A DNA stretch of 64,000 bases from Sneathiella litorea (GTDB taxonomy: Bacteria > Pseudomonadota > Alphaproteobacteria > Sneathiellales > Sneathiellaceae), in NCBI RefSeq assembly GCF_009882915.1, contig NZ_WTUW01000002.1, positions 558,309 to 622,308 on the forward strand, in the 5' to 3' direction. The notes under the pieces are model-generated. The model saw only the letters and a program-made list of their open reading frames with translations, ran no database searches and was not told the origin of the DNA. Shown here piece after piece: positions 8,521 through 16,940 of the stretch (within the stretch, counting starts at the first letter, position 1; each line of letters begins with the position of its first letter). The translations under genes and the position numbers were made by a program.

Positions 8521-9645
8521 ATGCGCTGGATTACCAACATATACCGGCTGGGCGTCAAAGAAATATTCAGTCTTCTGCGAGACCCGGTGCTGATGGGCCT
8601 GATCTTTTACACCTTCACATTTGCGATCTACACCGTCGCCCACGGAGTACAGACCGAGCTGCGCAATGCGTCCATCGCTGTTGTAGATGAGGATCGATCG
8701 GAACTGTCGGGACAGATCACCGGAGCGTTTCTGCCGCCGTACTTTAAAACGCCGTCGGAGATCGATTTAGGCGCGGTCGATCCGGGTATGGACGCTGGTC
8801 GATACACTTTTGTGCTGGATATCCCCCCTGATTTTGAGGCGGATGTGTTGGCCGGAAGAATTCCTGAAATCCAGTTGAACGTCGATGCGACCGCGATGAC
8901 GATTGCCGGCAATGGGGCAACTTATATTTCCAGCATCGTAAACGCCGAACTGCTGAAATTTGTTAGTCGATCCAGTGGCTCTGTGGTCTTACCAGTCGAA
9001 TTACGGGTGCGAGCAAAATACAATCCAAATCTTGATTCAACTTGGTTCATGGCTGTGATGCAACTCATCAACAACCTTACAATCCTCGCAATTATCCTGA
9101 GCGGCGCCGCCGTGATCCGCGAGCGAGAGCACGGAACCCTCGAGCATCTGCTGGTGATGCCAGTTACATCCAGCGAAATCATGCTGGCCAAGATCTGGGC
9201 AAATGGGTTGGTGATTGTGCTGGCGGCGGTGCTTTCACTGCAATTTATCGTACAGGGGCTACTCGGCATACCCATTGTCGGTTCAATTGCGCTCTTTACA
9301 CTTGGGTCGGCTGTGTATTTGTTTGCCGTCACCGCTATGGGTATTACGTTATCGACGCTAGCGACGACGATGCCACAGTTCGGATTACTTTCTATCCCGG
9401 TTTTCGTCGTAATGAACCTGTTATCGGGAGGCATCACACCGTTGGAAAGCATGCCACAAGGGCTGCAGAATACAGTGCAGGTTTTGCCTTCCACGCATTT
9501 CATCAAGTTCGCGCAGGCCGTTCTATATCGTGGCGCGGGGATTGAGATTGTTTGGCCCCAACTGCTGGCGACCACGATAATTGGAGTTGCCTTTTTCGCT
9601 TTCGGCCTAGCTCGTTTTAGAGCGACATTAGCCTCGGCAAGATGA
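8521..9645 (+). CDS. yhhJ: ABC-2 type permease (YhhJ-like)
   Basis: Second membrane subunit of the exporter, 374 residues. It has one N-terminal membrane helix (about residues 22–42), a periplasmic domain of ~130 residues, then about five helices starting near residue 175. The motif REREHGTLEHLLVMPVT before the helical bundle is the ABC-2 permease signature. It starts three bases after the rbbA stop and ends the operon. The IS6 remnant begins 35 bases downstream. Confidence 0.87.
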   Translation: MRWITNIYRLGVKEIFSLLRDPVLMGLIFYTFTFAIYTVAHGVQTELRNASIAVVDEDRSELSGQITGAFLPPYFKTPSEIDLGAVDPGMDAGRYTFVLDIPPDFEADVLAGRIPEIQLNVDATAMTIAGNGATYISSIVNAELLKFVSRSSGSVVLPVELRVRAKYNPNLDSTWFMAVMQLINNLTILAIILSGAAVIREREHGTLEHLLVMPVTSSEIMLAKIWANGLVIVLAAVLSLQFIVQGLLGIPIVGSIALFTLGSAVYLFAVTAMGITLSTLATTMPQFGLLSIPVFVVMNLLSGGITPLESMPQGLQNTVQVLPSTHFIKFAQAVLYRGAGIEIVWPQLLATTIIGVAFFAFGLARFRATLASAR

Positions 9646-9661
9646 AGTTTGTCGTTAGGAC

Positions 9662-9880
9662 TTAGACATTCACAAACACCTCATGGCAAATATCGATGCC
9701 CCGTTCATGAAGAAGGTCTTCAACATTGCGAAGCGAAAGGGGAAACCTGACATACATCATCACCGCCAGGCGGATGATCTCGGATGAGGTTTTGAAATAC
9801 CGGAAGGGGTTCTGTTTTATCATGCTCGAAAGCTAATTGACGAGCAAACCCCCATCAAGCAGTTTTCTTCTGACAGCACC
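9662..9880 (-). pseudogene. IS6-family transposase remnant, N-terminal fragment with right terminal repeat
   Basis: A 53-codon frame (9823–9662) encodes MIKQNPFRYFKTSSEIIRLA and RNVEDLLHERGIDICHE, about 85% identical to the first residues of the transposase at 1–303. Homology stops at 9680 after the HE codons; six unrelated codons follow, then a stop. The terminal repeat TTCTTCTGACAGCACC at 9865–9880 is the exact reverse complement of the left-end repeat at 24438–24453. The rest of the element (~75% of the transposase) is missing. Confidence 0.88.
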
Positions 9881-9881
9881 C

Positions 9882-11132
9882 TTACAGGCGATCTGGTAGC
9901 GTCAAATATCTTGCTGCTTCGCCCATGTTTTCAGCGCTCTTATTTATTTCCATTCGAGAAATCCCACGCAGATGAACCTCGTCCGGGCCATCAGCATATC
10001 TGAGAGCACGACCCCAAGTATAAATGTCAGCTAGCGGCGTGTCCGGACTCAAGCCCATTGCGCCAAATGTTTGCATCGCCCTGTCCGCAATCCGGCATTG
10101 CATAGCGGGTACTAGGGCTTTGATCATTGAAATTTCTTTCCGCGCAGAACGAGCGCCAACCGTATCAATCAAATATGCAGTTTTTAGAACGAGTAGGCGC
10201 GCCTGTTCAATTTCAATTCTGGAAAGGGCTATATTTTCGGCAACACTGCCGTGTTCGCTCAAATGTTTGCCAAATGCTCTCCGCTCTTGGGACCGTTCGC
10301 ACATCAGTTCCAGTGCGACCTCGCATTGACCGATTGAGCGCATGCAGTGATGGATGCGTCCGGGGCCCAAGCGGGCCTGGGCCATCATAAAGCCATCGCC
10401 CTCCGACCCCAAAAGATTGCTCGCGGGAACTCGAACATCTCGGAACACAATTTCACAATGCCCCTCTGATGCATGATGATTCAACACAGTAATGTTTCGC
10501 ACCAGATCAATACCCGGTGTATCTATGGGAACCAGGATCATGCTTTGCTGACTATGAGAATGTGCATCTGGATCAGTCTTGCCCATGACAATCAAAATTT
10601 TGCAATTTGGGTGCGCGGCGTTCGTAATAAACCACTTGCGACCATTGATGACATACTCATGCCCAACACGCCTTATCAGTGTCTGGATATTTGTCGCATC
10701 GGAAGAGGCTACATCGGGCTCGGTCATGGCAAACGCAGACCTAATATCACCATTAAGAAGCGGTTTTAGCCACTGATCATACTGCGCCGGAGTAGCAAAC
10801 ATATGCAGCAGCTCCATATTGCCGGTATCTGGGGCATTACAATTGAACACTTCCGCAGACCACATAACACGCCCCATTATTTCTGCTAGAGGAGCATAAT
10901 CCAGATTACTGAGACCAGTCCCCGGTTCATCAGGACGCAAACTTGGCAAGAATAAATTCCACAGGCCTTCTTCTTTGGCCAGATTTTTAAGGTCTTCCAT
11001 AAAGGATACAGGAAACTGGCCGTTTCCAACTTCTTTGTGCCAGTCACAATTACGAGGGAGAATATGTTGATCGATAAAATATCCCACACATTGACGCAAC
11101 TCTTCACATTTGGAAGAATATTCAAATTCCAT
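9882..11132 (-). CDS. Acyl-CoA dehydrogenase (FadE/ACAD10-11-like)
   Basis: FAD-dependent oxidation of acyl-CoA to trans-2-enoyl-CoA. The 416-residue protein has the three acyl-CoA dehydrogenase parts: an N-terminal helical domain, a middle beta domain (AFAMTEPDVASSDATN, the flavin/substrate signature; INGRKWFITNA) and a C-terminal helical domain (RLGPGRIHHCMRSIG; RRAFGKHLSEHGSV; AMQTFGAMGLSPDTPL; GPDEVHLRGISRMEI). The start at 11132 is preceded by AGGAGAAGT. Its stop codon lies two bases inside the IS boundary at 9880, so the last residues might have been altered by the insertion, although the length is normal. It is alone between two IS ends. Chain-length preference is not visible. Confidence 0.92.
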   Translation of the reverse strand: MEFEYSSKCEELRQCVGYFIDQHILPRNCDWHKEVGNGQFPVSFMEDLKNLAKEEGLWNLFLPSLRPDEPGTGLSNLDYAPLAEIMGRVMWSAEVFNCNAPDTGNMELLHMFATPAQYDQWLKPLLNGDIRSAFAMTEPDVASSDATNIQTLIRRVGHEYVINGRKWFITNAAHPNCKILIVMGKTDPDAHSHSQQSMILVPIDTPGIDLVRNITVLNHHASEGHCEIVFRDVRVPASNLLGSEGDGFMMAQARLGPGRIHHCMRSIGQCEVALELMCERSQERRAFGKHLSEHGSVAENIALSRIEIEQARLLVLKTAYLIDTVGARSARKEISMIKALVPAMQCRIADRAMQTFGAMGLSPDTPLADIYTWGRALRYADGPDEVHLRGISRMEINKSAENMGEAARYLTLPDRL

Positions 11133-11428
11133 TGTACTTCTCCTGAATCGGATAATTTAAGAGGCAATTCCTATCTATATTGCCCAACATTACTCCCCAA
11201 TAACGTTGAAAACAGGGAATACCGTTTCTGTTCATCACCCGGCAGCATTTAATATCAGAAATTTGCAATAGCCTGATAAAACGAACATTGTTTTCAATCA
11301 AAAGGAGGGCGAAGAAATTAATGTGATCATTCCGGATTACTGCAAACCCACTTGCCATCTAATCAAACAATACTGGTATTTCAGGAAGCGTCCATAAATG
11401 ACAATAACTTACCAAGAGCCGTTACGAT
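11133..11428 (-). promoter_or_regulatory. Upstream region of the acyl-CoA dehydrogenase with a weak Fnr-like box
   Basis: This 296-base stretch holds no credible gene. At 11288–11301 the minus strand reads TTGAT-TGAA-AACAA, one base off the Fnr consensus. A -10-like GATATT lies at 11252–11257. The region ends at the IS terminal repeat that starts at 11429. Oxygen control of this gene is plausible but weakly supported. Confidence 0.4.
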
Positions 11429-11718
11429 GGAACTGTCAGACGAATGCGACCTCGTCTCTGTATGGCGCAGAATGGCACGAAATTGTGTTAATTATGCCGC
11501 GCTAAGTTGCTGCCAATCAGCCAATGCGGCATTTCGTTGAAACCTGAATGTTTGTCGGCTATTTAAGTGACGGTCATGATTGAAGTGATTAAAGACGGAT
11601 GCGTGAATAAATACGAATTTCTAAAAACTTCGCAAGTACCTGAATTTCAGCATCGCCTGCTCTCTTCGTCGAAATGTCAGTGTGAGTTTTCACAGCGATT
11701 TTTTTCCCACCGGCCAAC
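11429..11718 (-). pseudogene. IS6-family transposase remnant, C-terminal fragment with left terminal repeat
   Basis: The minus strand encodes, from 11718 down, GRWEKNRCENSH, then a one-base frameshift, FRRREQAMLKFRYLRSF, a stop codon in place of Gln, KFVFIHASVFNHFN, and finally NAALADWQQLSAA before TAA. These match the last ~85 residues of IS6 transposases (NNRAENSHLPFRRRERAM ... ALAEWQQL). The left terminal repeat GGAACTGTCAGACGAA is at 11429–11444. The fragment interrupts the cupin gene next to norB. One frameshift and one nonsense change show that it is dead. Confidence 0.87.
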
Positions 11719-11838
11719 CTCTTTAACGGCTTCAAAATGTTCTGACTTGGTGATTGATGCCGTTTTCGTTGTCTTAAGCTCAGAGCGTAATGGAAGTAAA
11801 TTGACTACTTCACCTGCTTTTACATGTTGTAGCGCCAT
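11719..11838 (-). pseudogene. Truncated cupin-domain gene downstream of norB
   Basis: An ATG at 11838 with AAGGAAA before it opens a frame starting MALQHVKAGEVVNLLPL and running about 38 residues before it joins the IS6 transposase remnant and stops at 11677. The start resembles small cupin proteins that begin MALPHxxxGEVVDLRPL and normally run to ~110 residues. It lies 47 bases after norB in the same direction, so it was probably the second gene of a norB operon. The beta-barrel core with the metal site is gone. The family assignment rests on a short N-terminus and needs a profile search. Confidence 0.5.
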
Positions 11839-11885
11839 ATTGTTTCCTTTTCTTACTAATAGCAACCGCACCTGTTTAAGCAGCT

Positions 11886-14171
11886 TTAAGTCGTGGCCAG
11901 TTTTTGATATTTTTTCCCCTGCACGAAGGCCCTAAACACAAACCACACGAAGACAAACACGCCTACACTAAACACGATATCTCCCGGCACTCTTGCCCAG
12001 ACCAGCGCCTGCATAATCGGGCTTTGAATAAGGTCGGCTGAACGGGCATAGGAATAGCCGTGTTCGATGCTGATATATGTCTGGATCACGCCTTGTGGTA
12101 GCAGCGACAGAAGTGTCATCATGGCGAGGCCAAAGTTGAGCGACCAGAATGATATTTTCAGCAGCTTCTCATTCCACAGCGCCGTATTGGTAAGGCCGCG
12201 CAGGCAGTAGAGTGTTAGTCCCAACCCCAGCATTCCGTATACGCCGAAAAGTGATGCATGTGCATGATTGGCAGTCAAGTTAAGGCCCTGCATGTAATAC
12301 AACGCAATCGGTGGATTGATCATGAAGCCGAACAGCCCTGCACCAATTAGATTCCAGAAAAGTACGGCGGCAAAGAACATGAACGGCCAGTGATAGTTAC
12401 GCTCCCATTCCGCTTCATGTTCGACCTTGTATCTGGTATAGGCCTCAAAGCCTACGACCAGTAGCGGAACCACTTCAAGCGCTGAGATCATTGCACCAAC
12501 GGCAATCACCGAAGTTGGCGTGCCACTGAAGTAGAGGTGGTGGAATGTGCCCAGGACCCCACCAAATAGGAAGATGATGGTTGCGAATAGCACCATCACC
12601 GTCGCGGTTGAAGTCCGCAATATACCCATACGCACGAAGAGCAAAGAGATAATCGCGGTGGCAAATACTTCGAAAATGCCTTCGACCCAGAGATGAACGA
12701 CCCACCAGCGCCAATATTCCATGATTGCAATATGGGTATGCTGGCCCCACATCAGGCCGGCAGCATATAGAAGACCTATTGCGATGGCTGAGACCAGCAC
12801 CAGATAGATTAGAGATTTACCACCCTTTTGCTGCAAAACGGGCCACAATCCCCTTAGCACCAGTGCAACCCAGAGAAACAATCCAATGGTCAGATAAATC
12901 TGCCAGAAACGACCGAGATCGACATATTCATAGCCTTGATGCCCGAACCAGAAGTTGGTCGTCAAATTATCAATGAACCGATGGACCGCGGCCCATTGTC
13001 CGGCAAAGGAACCTACGACGATGATCAGCAGACTGATAAACAGGAAATTAACCCCGAACCGCTGGAATTTCGGATCGCGGCCACCCATCATTGGCGCAAC
13101 ATAAAGGCCTGTAGCGAGCCATGCAGTGGCAATCCACATCACGGCAAGCTGCGTATGCCATGTCCGCGTAACGGTATAAGGAAAATACTCTGCAAATGGG
13201 AGGCCGTACAATCCCTGACCTTCGACCGCATAATGCGCGGTCAGAATGCCGAGCAAGACCTGACACAGAAACATTGCACAAACGATCCAGAAATACTTCG
13301 CTGTTGCCCGCATCGACGGGGTGATTACCGCGCTATCGAGTATGTCGGTTTTAGCGATGCCGTCTTCGGGCATTATTTCCTGCCGCCAGACATCAAATTG
13401 TTTAGCGTAATAAGCAATAAGCCCACCCGCCGCCGCCAGAAGTAAAATAACCGATGCAATGCTCCACATCAGAATTTCAGTGGTTGGTTTATTGCCTACC
13501 AGCGGCTCATGCGGCCAGTTGCTTGTATATGTTATTTCCTTTCCCGGGCGATTGGTGGTCGCACCCCAAGCGGTCCAGAAGTAAAAGGCAGACAACTGTT
13601 TCGCTTCCGCGTTGCGCAGCAAACCATGAACGGGGAAAGCATAAGCGCGACGCAGTGCAAGTGACTCAGGATCACTGCCTTCGTACAGGCTGATATAATG
13701 GTTCTCGACCCGTTTGACAGCCTGTGCCCGCAAGTCGCTAACCGTGATCGTGCCCGTTGCAGGATCATAGCTGTTCGTTCGCATCTCCTTTTGCAGCGCC
13801 TCTTTTTGCAACGCCAAAGCTTGTTCTTGGGAAAGACCGGCGATGGGAGTTTGCATACGCAGGGCAAGCAGCGTTTCCGCCTCCCGGTGGAGCCAGTCCG
13901 CGCTCCAGTCAGGCGCGATATAGCTACCATGTCCCCAGATCGATCCTTGTTCCATGCCGCCAATGGATTGCCAGACATTTTGTCCAGTTTCAATGTCGTT
14001 ACGGGTGTAAAGGGTTTCGCCGGAGGTTGATTTGACGGCTTCTGGTATGGGCGGTGCCTTCTGATAAATTTCCGCGCCGAGCAGCAACAGAATACTGAAC
14101 ATGGCAACCATTCCTACGGTCAGAATTATCCATAACCGTTTAATACTGAACGTTTGCTTGTAGGTTTCCAT
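11886..14171 (-). CDS. norB: Quinol-dependent nitric oxide reductase (qNOR, single subunit)
   Basis: Reduces two NO to N2O in the inner membrane using quinol. The 761-residue length and ~14 predicted helices fit qNOR (NorZ), in which an N-terminal extension replaces NorC. After helix 1 (~12–32) there is a ~190-residue periplasmic domain (NDIETGQNVWQSIGGMEQGSIWGHGSY) without a CxxCH heme motif, as expected for the quinol type. The core contains RTWHTQLAVMWIATAWLA, HLWVEGIFEVFATA, HHLYFSGTP and NHAHASLFGVYGMLGLGL, which supply the heme and FeB histidines and the FeB glutamate. The start at 14171 has AAGGAGAT six bases upstream. It was probably followed by the now broken cupin gene. Together with the nos genes it gives NO to N2. 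Confidence 0.95.
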   Translation of the reverse strand: METYKQTFSIKRLWIILTVGMVAMFSILLLLGAEIYQKAPPIPEAVKSTSGETLYTRNDIETGQNVWQSIGGMEQGSIWGHGSYIAPDWSADWLHREAETLLALRMQTPIAGLSQEQALALQKEALQKEMRTNSYDPATGTITVSDLRAQAVKRVENHYISLYEGSDPESLALRRAYAFPVHGLLRNAEAKQLSAFYFWTAWGATTNRPGKEITYTSNWPHEPLVGNKPTTEILMWSIASVILLLAAAGGLIAYYAKQFDVWRQEIMPEDGIAKTDILDSAVITPSMRATAKYFWIVCAMFLCQVLLGILTAHYAVEGQGLYGLPFAEYFPYTVTRTWHTQLAVMWIATAWLATGLYVAPMMGGRDPKFQRFGVNFLFISLLIIVVGSFAGQWAAVHRFIDNLTTNFWFGHQGYEYVDLGRFWQIYLTIGLFLWVALVLRGLWPVLQQKGGKSLIYLVLVSAIAIGLLYAAGLMWGQHTHIAIMEYWRWWVVHLWVEGIFEVFATAIISLLFVRMGILRTSTATVMVLFATIIFLFGGVLGTFHHLYFSGTPTSVIAVGAMISALEVVPLLVVGFEAYTRYKVEHEAEWERNYHWPFMFFAAVLFWNLIGAGLFGFMINPPIALYYMQGLNLTANHAHASLFGVYGMLGLGLTLYCLRGLTNTALWNEKLLKISFWSLNFGLAMMTLLSLLPQGVIQTYISIEHGYSYARSADLIQSPIMQALVWARVPGDIVFSVGVFVFVWFVFRAFVQGKKYQKLATT

Positions 14172-14569
14172 GATCCCATCTCCTTATGCGTCAAGAAATT
14201 TCGTCTTTTTCACCGTAAGCAGGGCAATTTATGATAGTTCCAAAGGTCGGCAACACCACACTATTTTCGCGAAGTCCTGTGCTGGAGATATCAGTTTGTC
14301 ATTCGGCGATAAAGCTCATTGATAGAAAGCACCTGCGTAAATATTATCCATACTGCAACCATAGCACGTATTCAGAGATAACGCTTAACAAAAAGCGACG
14401 CTGCATATTGGATCGTTGTATTATCCAGAAGCCTATTGCACCCGCGATCAGCTTCCAGCGGCGCGCCTGTCAGGTAATTCCACCGTTGATTTTCTCGCGG
14501 CAAAGTTAATATGACAGTATCGTTTAAGGGGAATTTTGAGTGTAAAACTAACGTGACGCTACCGTTATT
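14172..14569 (-). other. 398-base gap between nosX and norB (norB promoter region)
   Basis: No coding sequence is credible here. It must carry the norB promoter and the end of the nos transcript. I searched both strands by eye for TTGAN6TCAA and for TTGCG-N4-CGCAA dyads and found none with full half-sites. No clear rho-independent terminator is visible. Confidence 0.5.
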
Positions 14570-15556
14570 TCACCCATATATCACTTCTTCAATGAGAGGC
14601 AGCCTTGAAACAAGTTTTTTACCTTCCGCTGCTGTCATCAGTGAAAGTACTGTTGAAGCCATATCCGCGTGGGTTGCGGACGGCGATATTACAGATGTGG
14701 AATAATTAGAAGCAGCATATCCTCCAGTTAGAGGATTGAGAAGATGGTTAGCGCTGGAAGTTGGGGAAAACGGGCTACCATAACCACCCGACGTCGCGAG
14801 CGCTTTGTTTGTCAAATTTACTGTGGATGAAATTGATTTTCCATCTTCCGGCGACAGGATGCCGACGCGCCACGGGCTTCCATCGGGCCTACGTCCCAAC
14901 GCATAATTTTCACCAAGAGAAACCAGTACATTTTCAAAACCTGCCGACTTGAGTAATGCTGCGATGCGATCCGTAATATATCCTTGCGCAACACCGTTTA
15001 GCGTAATTGCCATTCCTGACTTTTCGAACTCTATCCGGCCTGTCATTAAATTGATCTTTGACGATCCCACGGTCTCAAGGACTGCCTGTATTTCAGAAGG
15101 TTTGGGGCCGGCTGGATCTGCATTTTCTCTTGAGAAATGATCGACGTATAATTTCCAGAGCGGCTGTACCGTCACATCAAACAATCCATGTGTTTGTTGT
15201 GAAAAGGACTTTGCCAGTGACAGGAGGTTTAAAAACTCGATATCGGGGTTATTTAGATAACCCTCCGCATTCAACCTGCAGATCGCAGAGTATGGCTTAT
15301 ATAGGCTGAAGATATTTTCCAACCGGGAGATTTCCCGCTGGCATCGATCCAGCTGTCCGCGCGCCCATTCAGGATCAAGATGGAATAACTGGATAGAGGC
15401 TTCCGCACCAAGTGCAGCGCCAGTCCAGTTTACTGCTTGCATCTCACCGTCCATCGCTAAGGCAGCGGCCGGCATTACCGGCAAAGCCCCCAGGGCGCTA
15501 GCCATGATTATAAAACGGCGGCGTGTGACTGTCGATTTTGAACGTTTCTGGGTCAT
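14570..15556 (-). CDS. nosX: NosX, ApbE-type FAD:protein FMN transferase
   Basis: Predicted to attach FMN covalently to a threonine of NosR in the periplasm. The N-terminus VTRRRFIIMASALG with a following hydrophobic stretch is a Tat signal. The ApbE fold is marked by the conserved ITLNGVAQGYITDRIAALLK segment, the NVLVSLGENYALG segment and ATSGGYGSPF. Its 328 residues match NosX. It is the last gene of the nosRZDFYLX order and overlaps nosL by ATGA. Typical ApbE threonine and aspartate ligands are present near the C-terminus (THADMASTVL). Confidence 0.9.
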   Translation of the reverse strand: MTQKRSKSTVTRRRFIIMASALGALPVMPAAALAMDGEMQAVNWTGAALGAEASIQLFHLDPEWARGQLDRCQREISRLENIFSLYKPYSAICRLNAEGYLNNPDIEFLNLLSLAKSFSQQTHGLFDVTVQPLWKLYVDHFSRENADPAGPKPSEIQAVLETVGSSKINLMTGRIEFEKSGMAITLNGVAQGYITDRIAALLKSAGFENVLVSLGENYALGRRPDGSPWRVGILSPEDGKSISSTVNLTNKALATSGGYGSPFSPTSSANHLLNPLTGGYAASNYSTSVISPSATHADMASTVLSLMTAAEGKKLVSRLPLIEEVIYG

Positions 15557-16110
15557 TTCGGCAAACCTTCTCCTGGCCGTCTATCGGCAATATTGTCGCT
15601 GTTCTCACCTTCATCGGGCAACAGGGCGGTATTAGGAATTTCCTCGAATTTCATCACCTTTCCACCGTGTTTCACCGCAAAAGCCTGCGCGGCTTCGATC
15701 GTCCCGAAAGGGACGGTTTCCGGCATTCCCATGCCACCTCGCATCTCGCTGCCTACAACATAAAAGGCCGTCTCGGCTGCGATCCAAATACCATCTGGCT
15801 GCGGCTTTTCCCAACTTTCTGCGCGGGCCATGTCATGGACATAAATAGCGACGATACTTTGCCCCTCTCCCGGCAATCGCGTATAGGAAATCGCATCCCG
15901 AACCGCGGTGAACCAGAGCGGGGCATTGCGGCCTTTCTCGAAAACCTGTCCTTTCGGACCGTCATGTTCGGCGAGGATCATCCCGCAAAAAACACCAATT
16001 GCGTCATCGGTGAGCGCTTGTGGCGGCGGAACGACTTCCCCGTCGCTATCGCAGGCCCCGAGAAGAGCAATGCATATCACCGCGAGAGAAAATTTTTGGA
16101 TCAACGTCAT
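15553..16110 (-). CDS. nosL: NosL, copper-binding lipoprotein chaperone
   Basis: Delivers Cu(I) for assembly of the NosZ CuZ centre. The ATG at 16110 is chosen over the upstream 16137 codon because GGAGGT lies five bases before it and because it gives a clean lipoprotein signal MTLIQKFSLAVICIALLGAC with the lipobox LGAC. The mature protein has the Cu-binding FCGM motif soon after the anchor and a MRGGMGM segment near the C-terminus, both typical of NosL. Length is 185 residues. It starts inside the nosY stop (ATGA) and its own stop overlaps nosX. Confidence 0.92.
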   Translation of the reverse strand: MTLIQKFSLAVICIALLGACDSDGEVVPPPQALTDDAIGVFCGMILAEHDGPKGQVFEKGRNAPLWFTAVRDAISYTRLPGEGQSIVAIYVHDMARAESWEKPQPDGIWIAAETAFYVVGSEMRGGMGMPETVPFGTIEAAQAFAVKHGGKVMKFEEIPNTALLPDEGENSDNIADRRPGEGLPK

Positions 16111-16940
16111 GACGACCTCCGTTGAAAAAGAACGCATGAAGCGGTCAATGGAATAAGGATCCAGGCGCAGAGAATGGTTATAAGGACGGGGGCAGGCACA
16201 CCTTGATCTTCCCTCAGTCCAGCCATTCCCGAGAGGAGTGCCGTTTCCGCGTTGGTTGATAGATTAAACATACGATAGGCATCTGAGGGGCTTGCCAGCA
16301 TAATCCATTTAACCGCATCGTCGCGGATTAAATCCACGGCGCTGGAGGAGAGAAATCCCAGCAGAGCCATATCGAACAATACAACGAATAGAAGCCAGAG
16401 CCCTATAGCCCCGGCGGCGGCTGTTCCGCGATCGCGCGTCATCGTGCTCAACAGTAATCCTAGTGCGAGAAAAACACCGCCCAGCAGGACTGAAGAAAAC
16501 ATAAGCTTCAAGAGAATGGGCCACGCTTGCTCCGCAAGGGGGATGTCTCCGTTTACAGCAATTGCCAAGGTAGCGCAGCCATATCCAACGATGATGGCAA
16601 AGGACAGAATAGATATTTGCCCGAGGAACTTGCCAAGCGCTATCGCCGGCTTAGAAATCGGATAGGCTAGTAGCAGGATAAGTGTCCCGCGCTCTTCTTC
16701 GCCGACAATGCTGTCATAGGACAGTAAAAGCGCAATGAGCGGAATGAAGAAAATGCCGAGAGAGGAAAGACTGACCACCGTCACTGCCATAGGACTGATA
16801 TGAGTTGACCCGACGGGGGCGCTTCCCAGCAATGCAAGGATCAACGCAAAACCGGTCATGACAAGCGTCATAACTGCAATCCATTTATTCCGGTATCCGT
16901 CCCGGATTTCCTTTCCCGCGAGGACGAGAATATTATACAT
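16107..16940 (-). CDS. nosY: NosY, membrane subunit of the Nos ABC transporter
   Basis: ABC-2-type permease that with NosF and NosD supports CuZ maturation. With the ATG at 16940 the protein is 277 residues and starts MYNILVLAGKEIRDGYRNKW, as NosY proteins do; the longer reading from 16976 would lie inside nosF coding sequence. About six helices are visible, with the motif GEEERGTLILLLAYPISKP between helices 2 and 3. It overlaps the nosF stop by 8 bases. Confidence 0.92.
   Translation of the reverse strand: MYNILVLAGKEIRDGYRNKWIAVMTLVMTGFALILALLGSAPVGSTHISPMAVTVVSLSSLGIFFIPLIALLLSYDSIVGEEERGTLILLLAYPISKPAIALGKFLGQISILSFAIIVGYGCATLAIAVNGDIPLAEQAWPILLKLMFSSVLLGGVFLALGLLLSTMTRDRGTAAAGAIGLWLLFVVLFDMALLGFLSSSAVDLIRDDAVKWIMLASPSDAYRMFNLSTNAETALLSGMAGLREDQGVPAPVLITILCAWILIPLTASCVLFQRRSS

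Noticed and set aside
8922-9575. 217-codon frame antisense to yhhJ
   Set aside because: A long shadow frame inside a gene with clear ABC-2 permease features; no independent support.
11567-11935. 122-codon plus-strand frame between the IS remnant and norB
   Set aside because: It runs antisense through the IS fragment, the cupin remnant and the norB end, and shows no protein-like composition.
12936-13445. 169-codon frame antisense to norB
   Set aside because: It is a shadow of the conserved norB coding sequence; no start signal and no domain.
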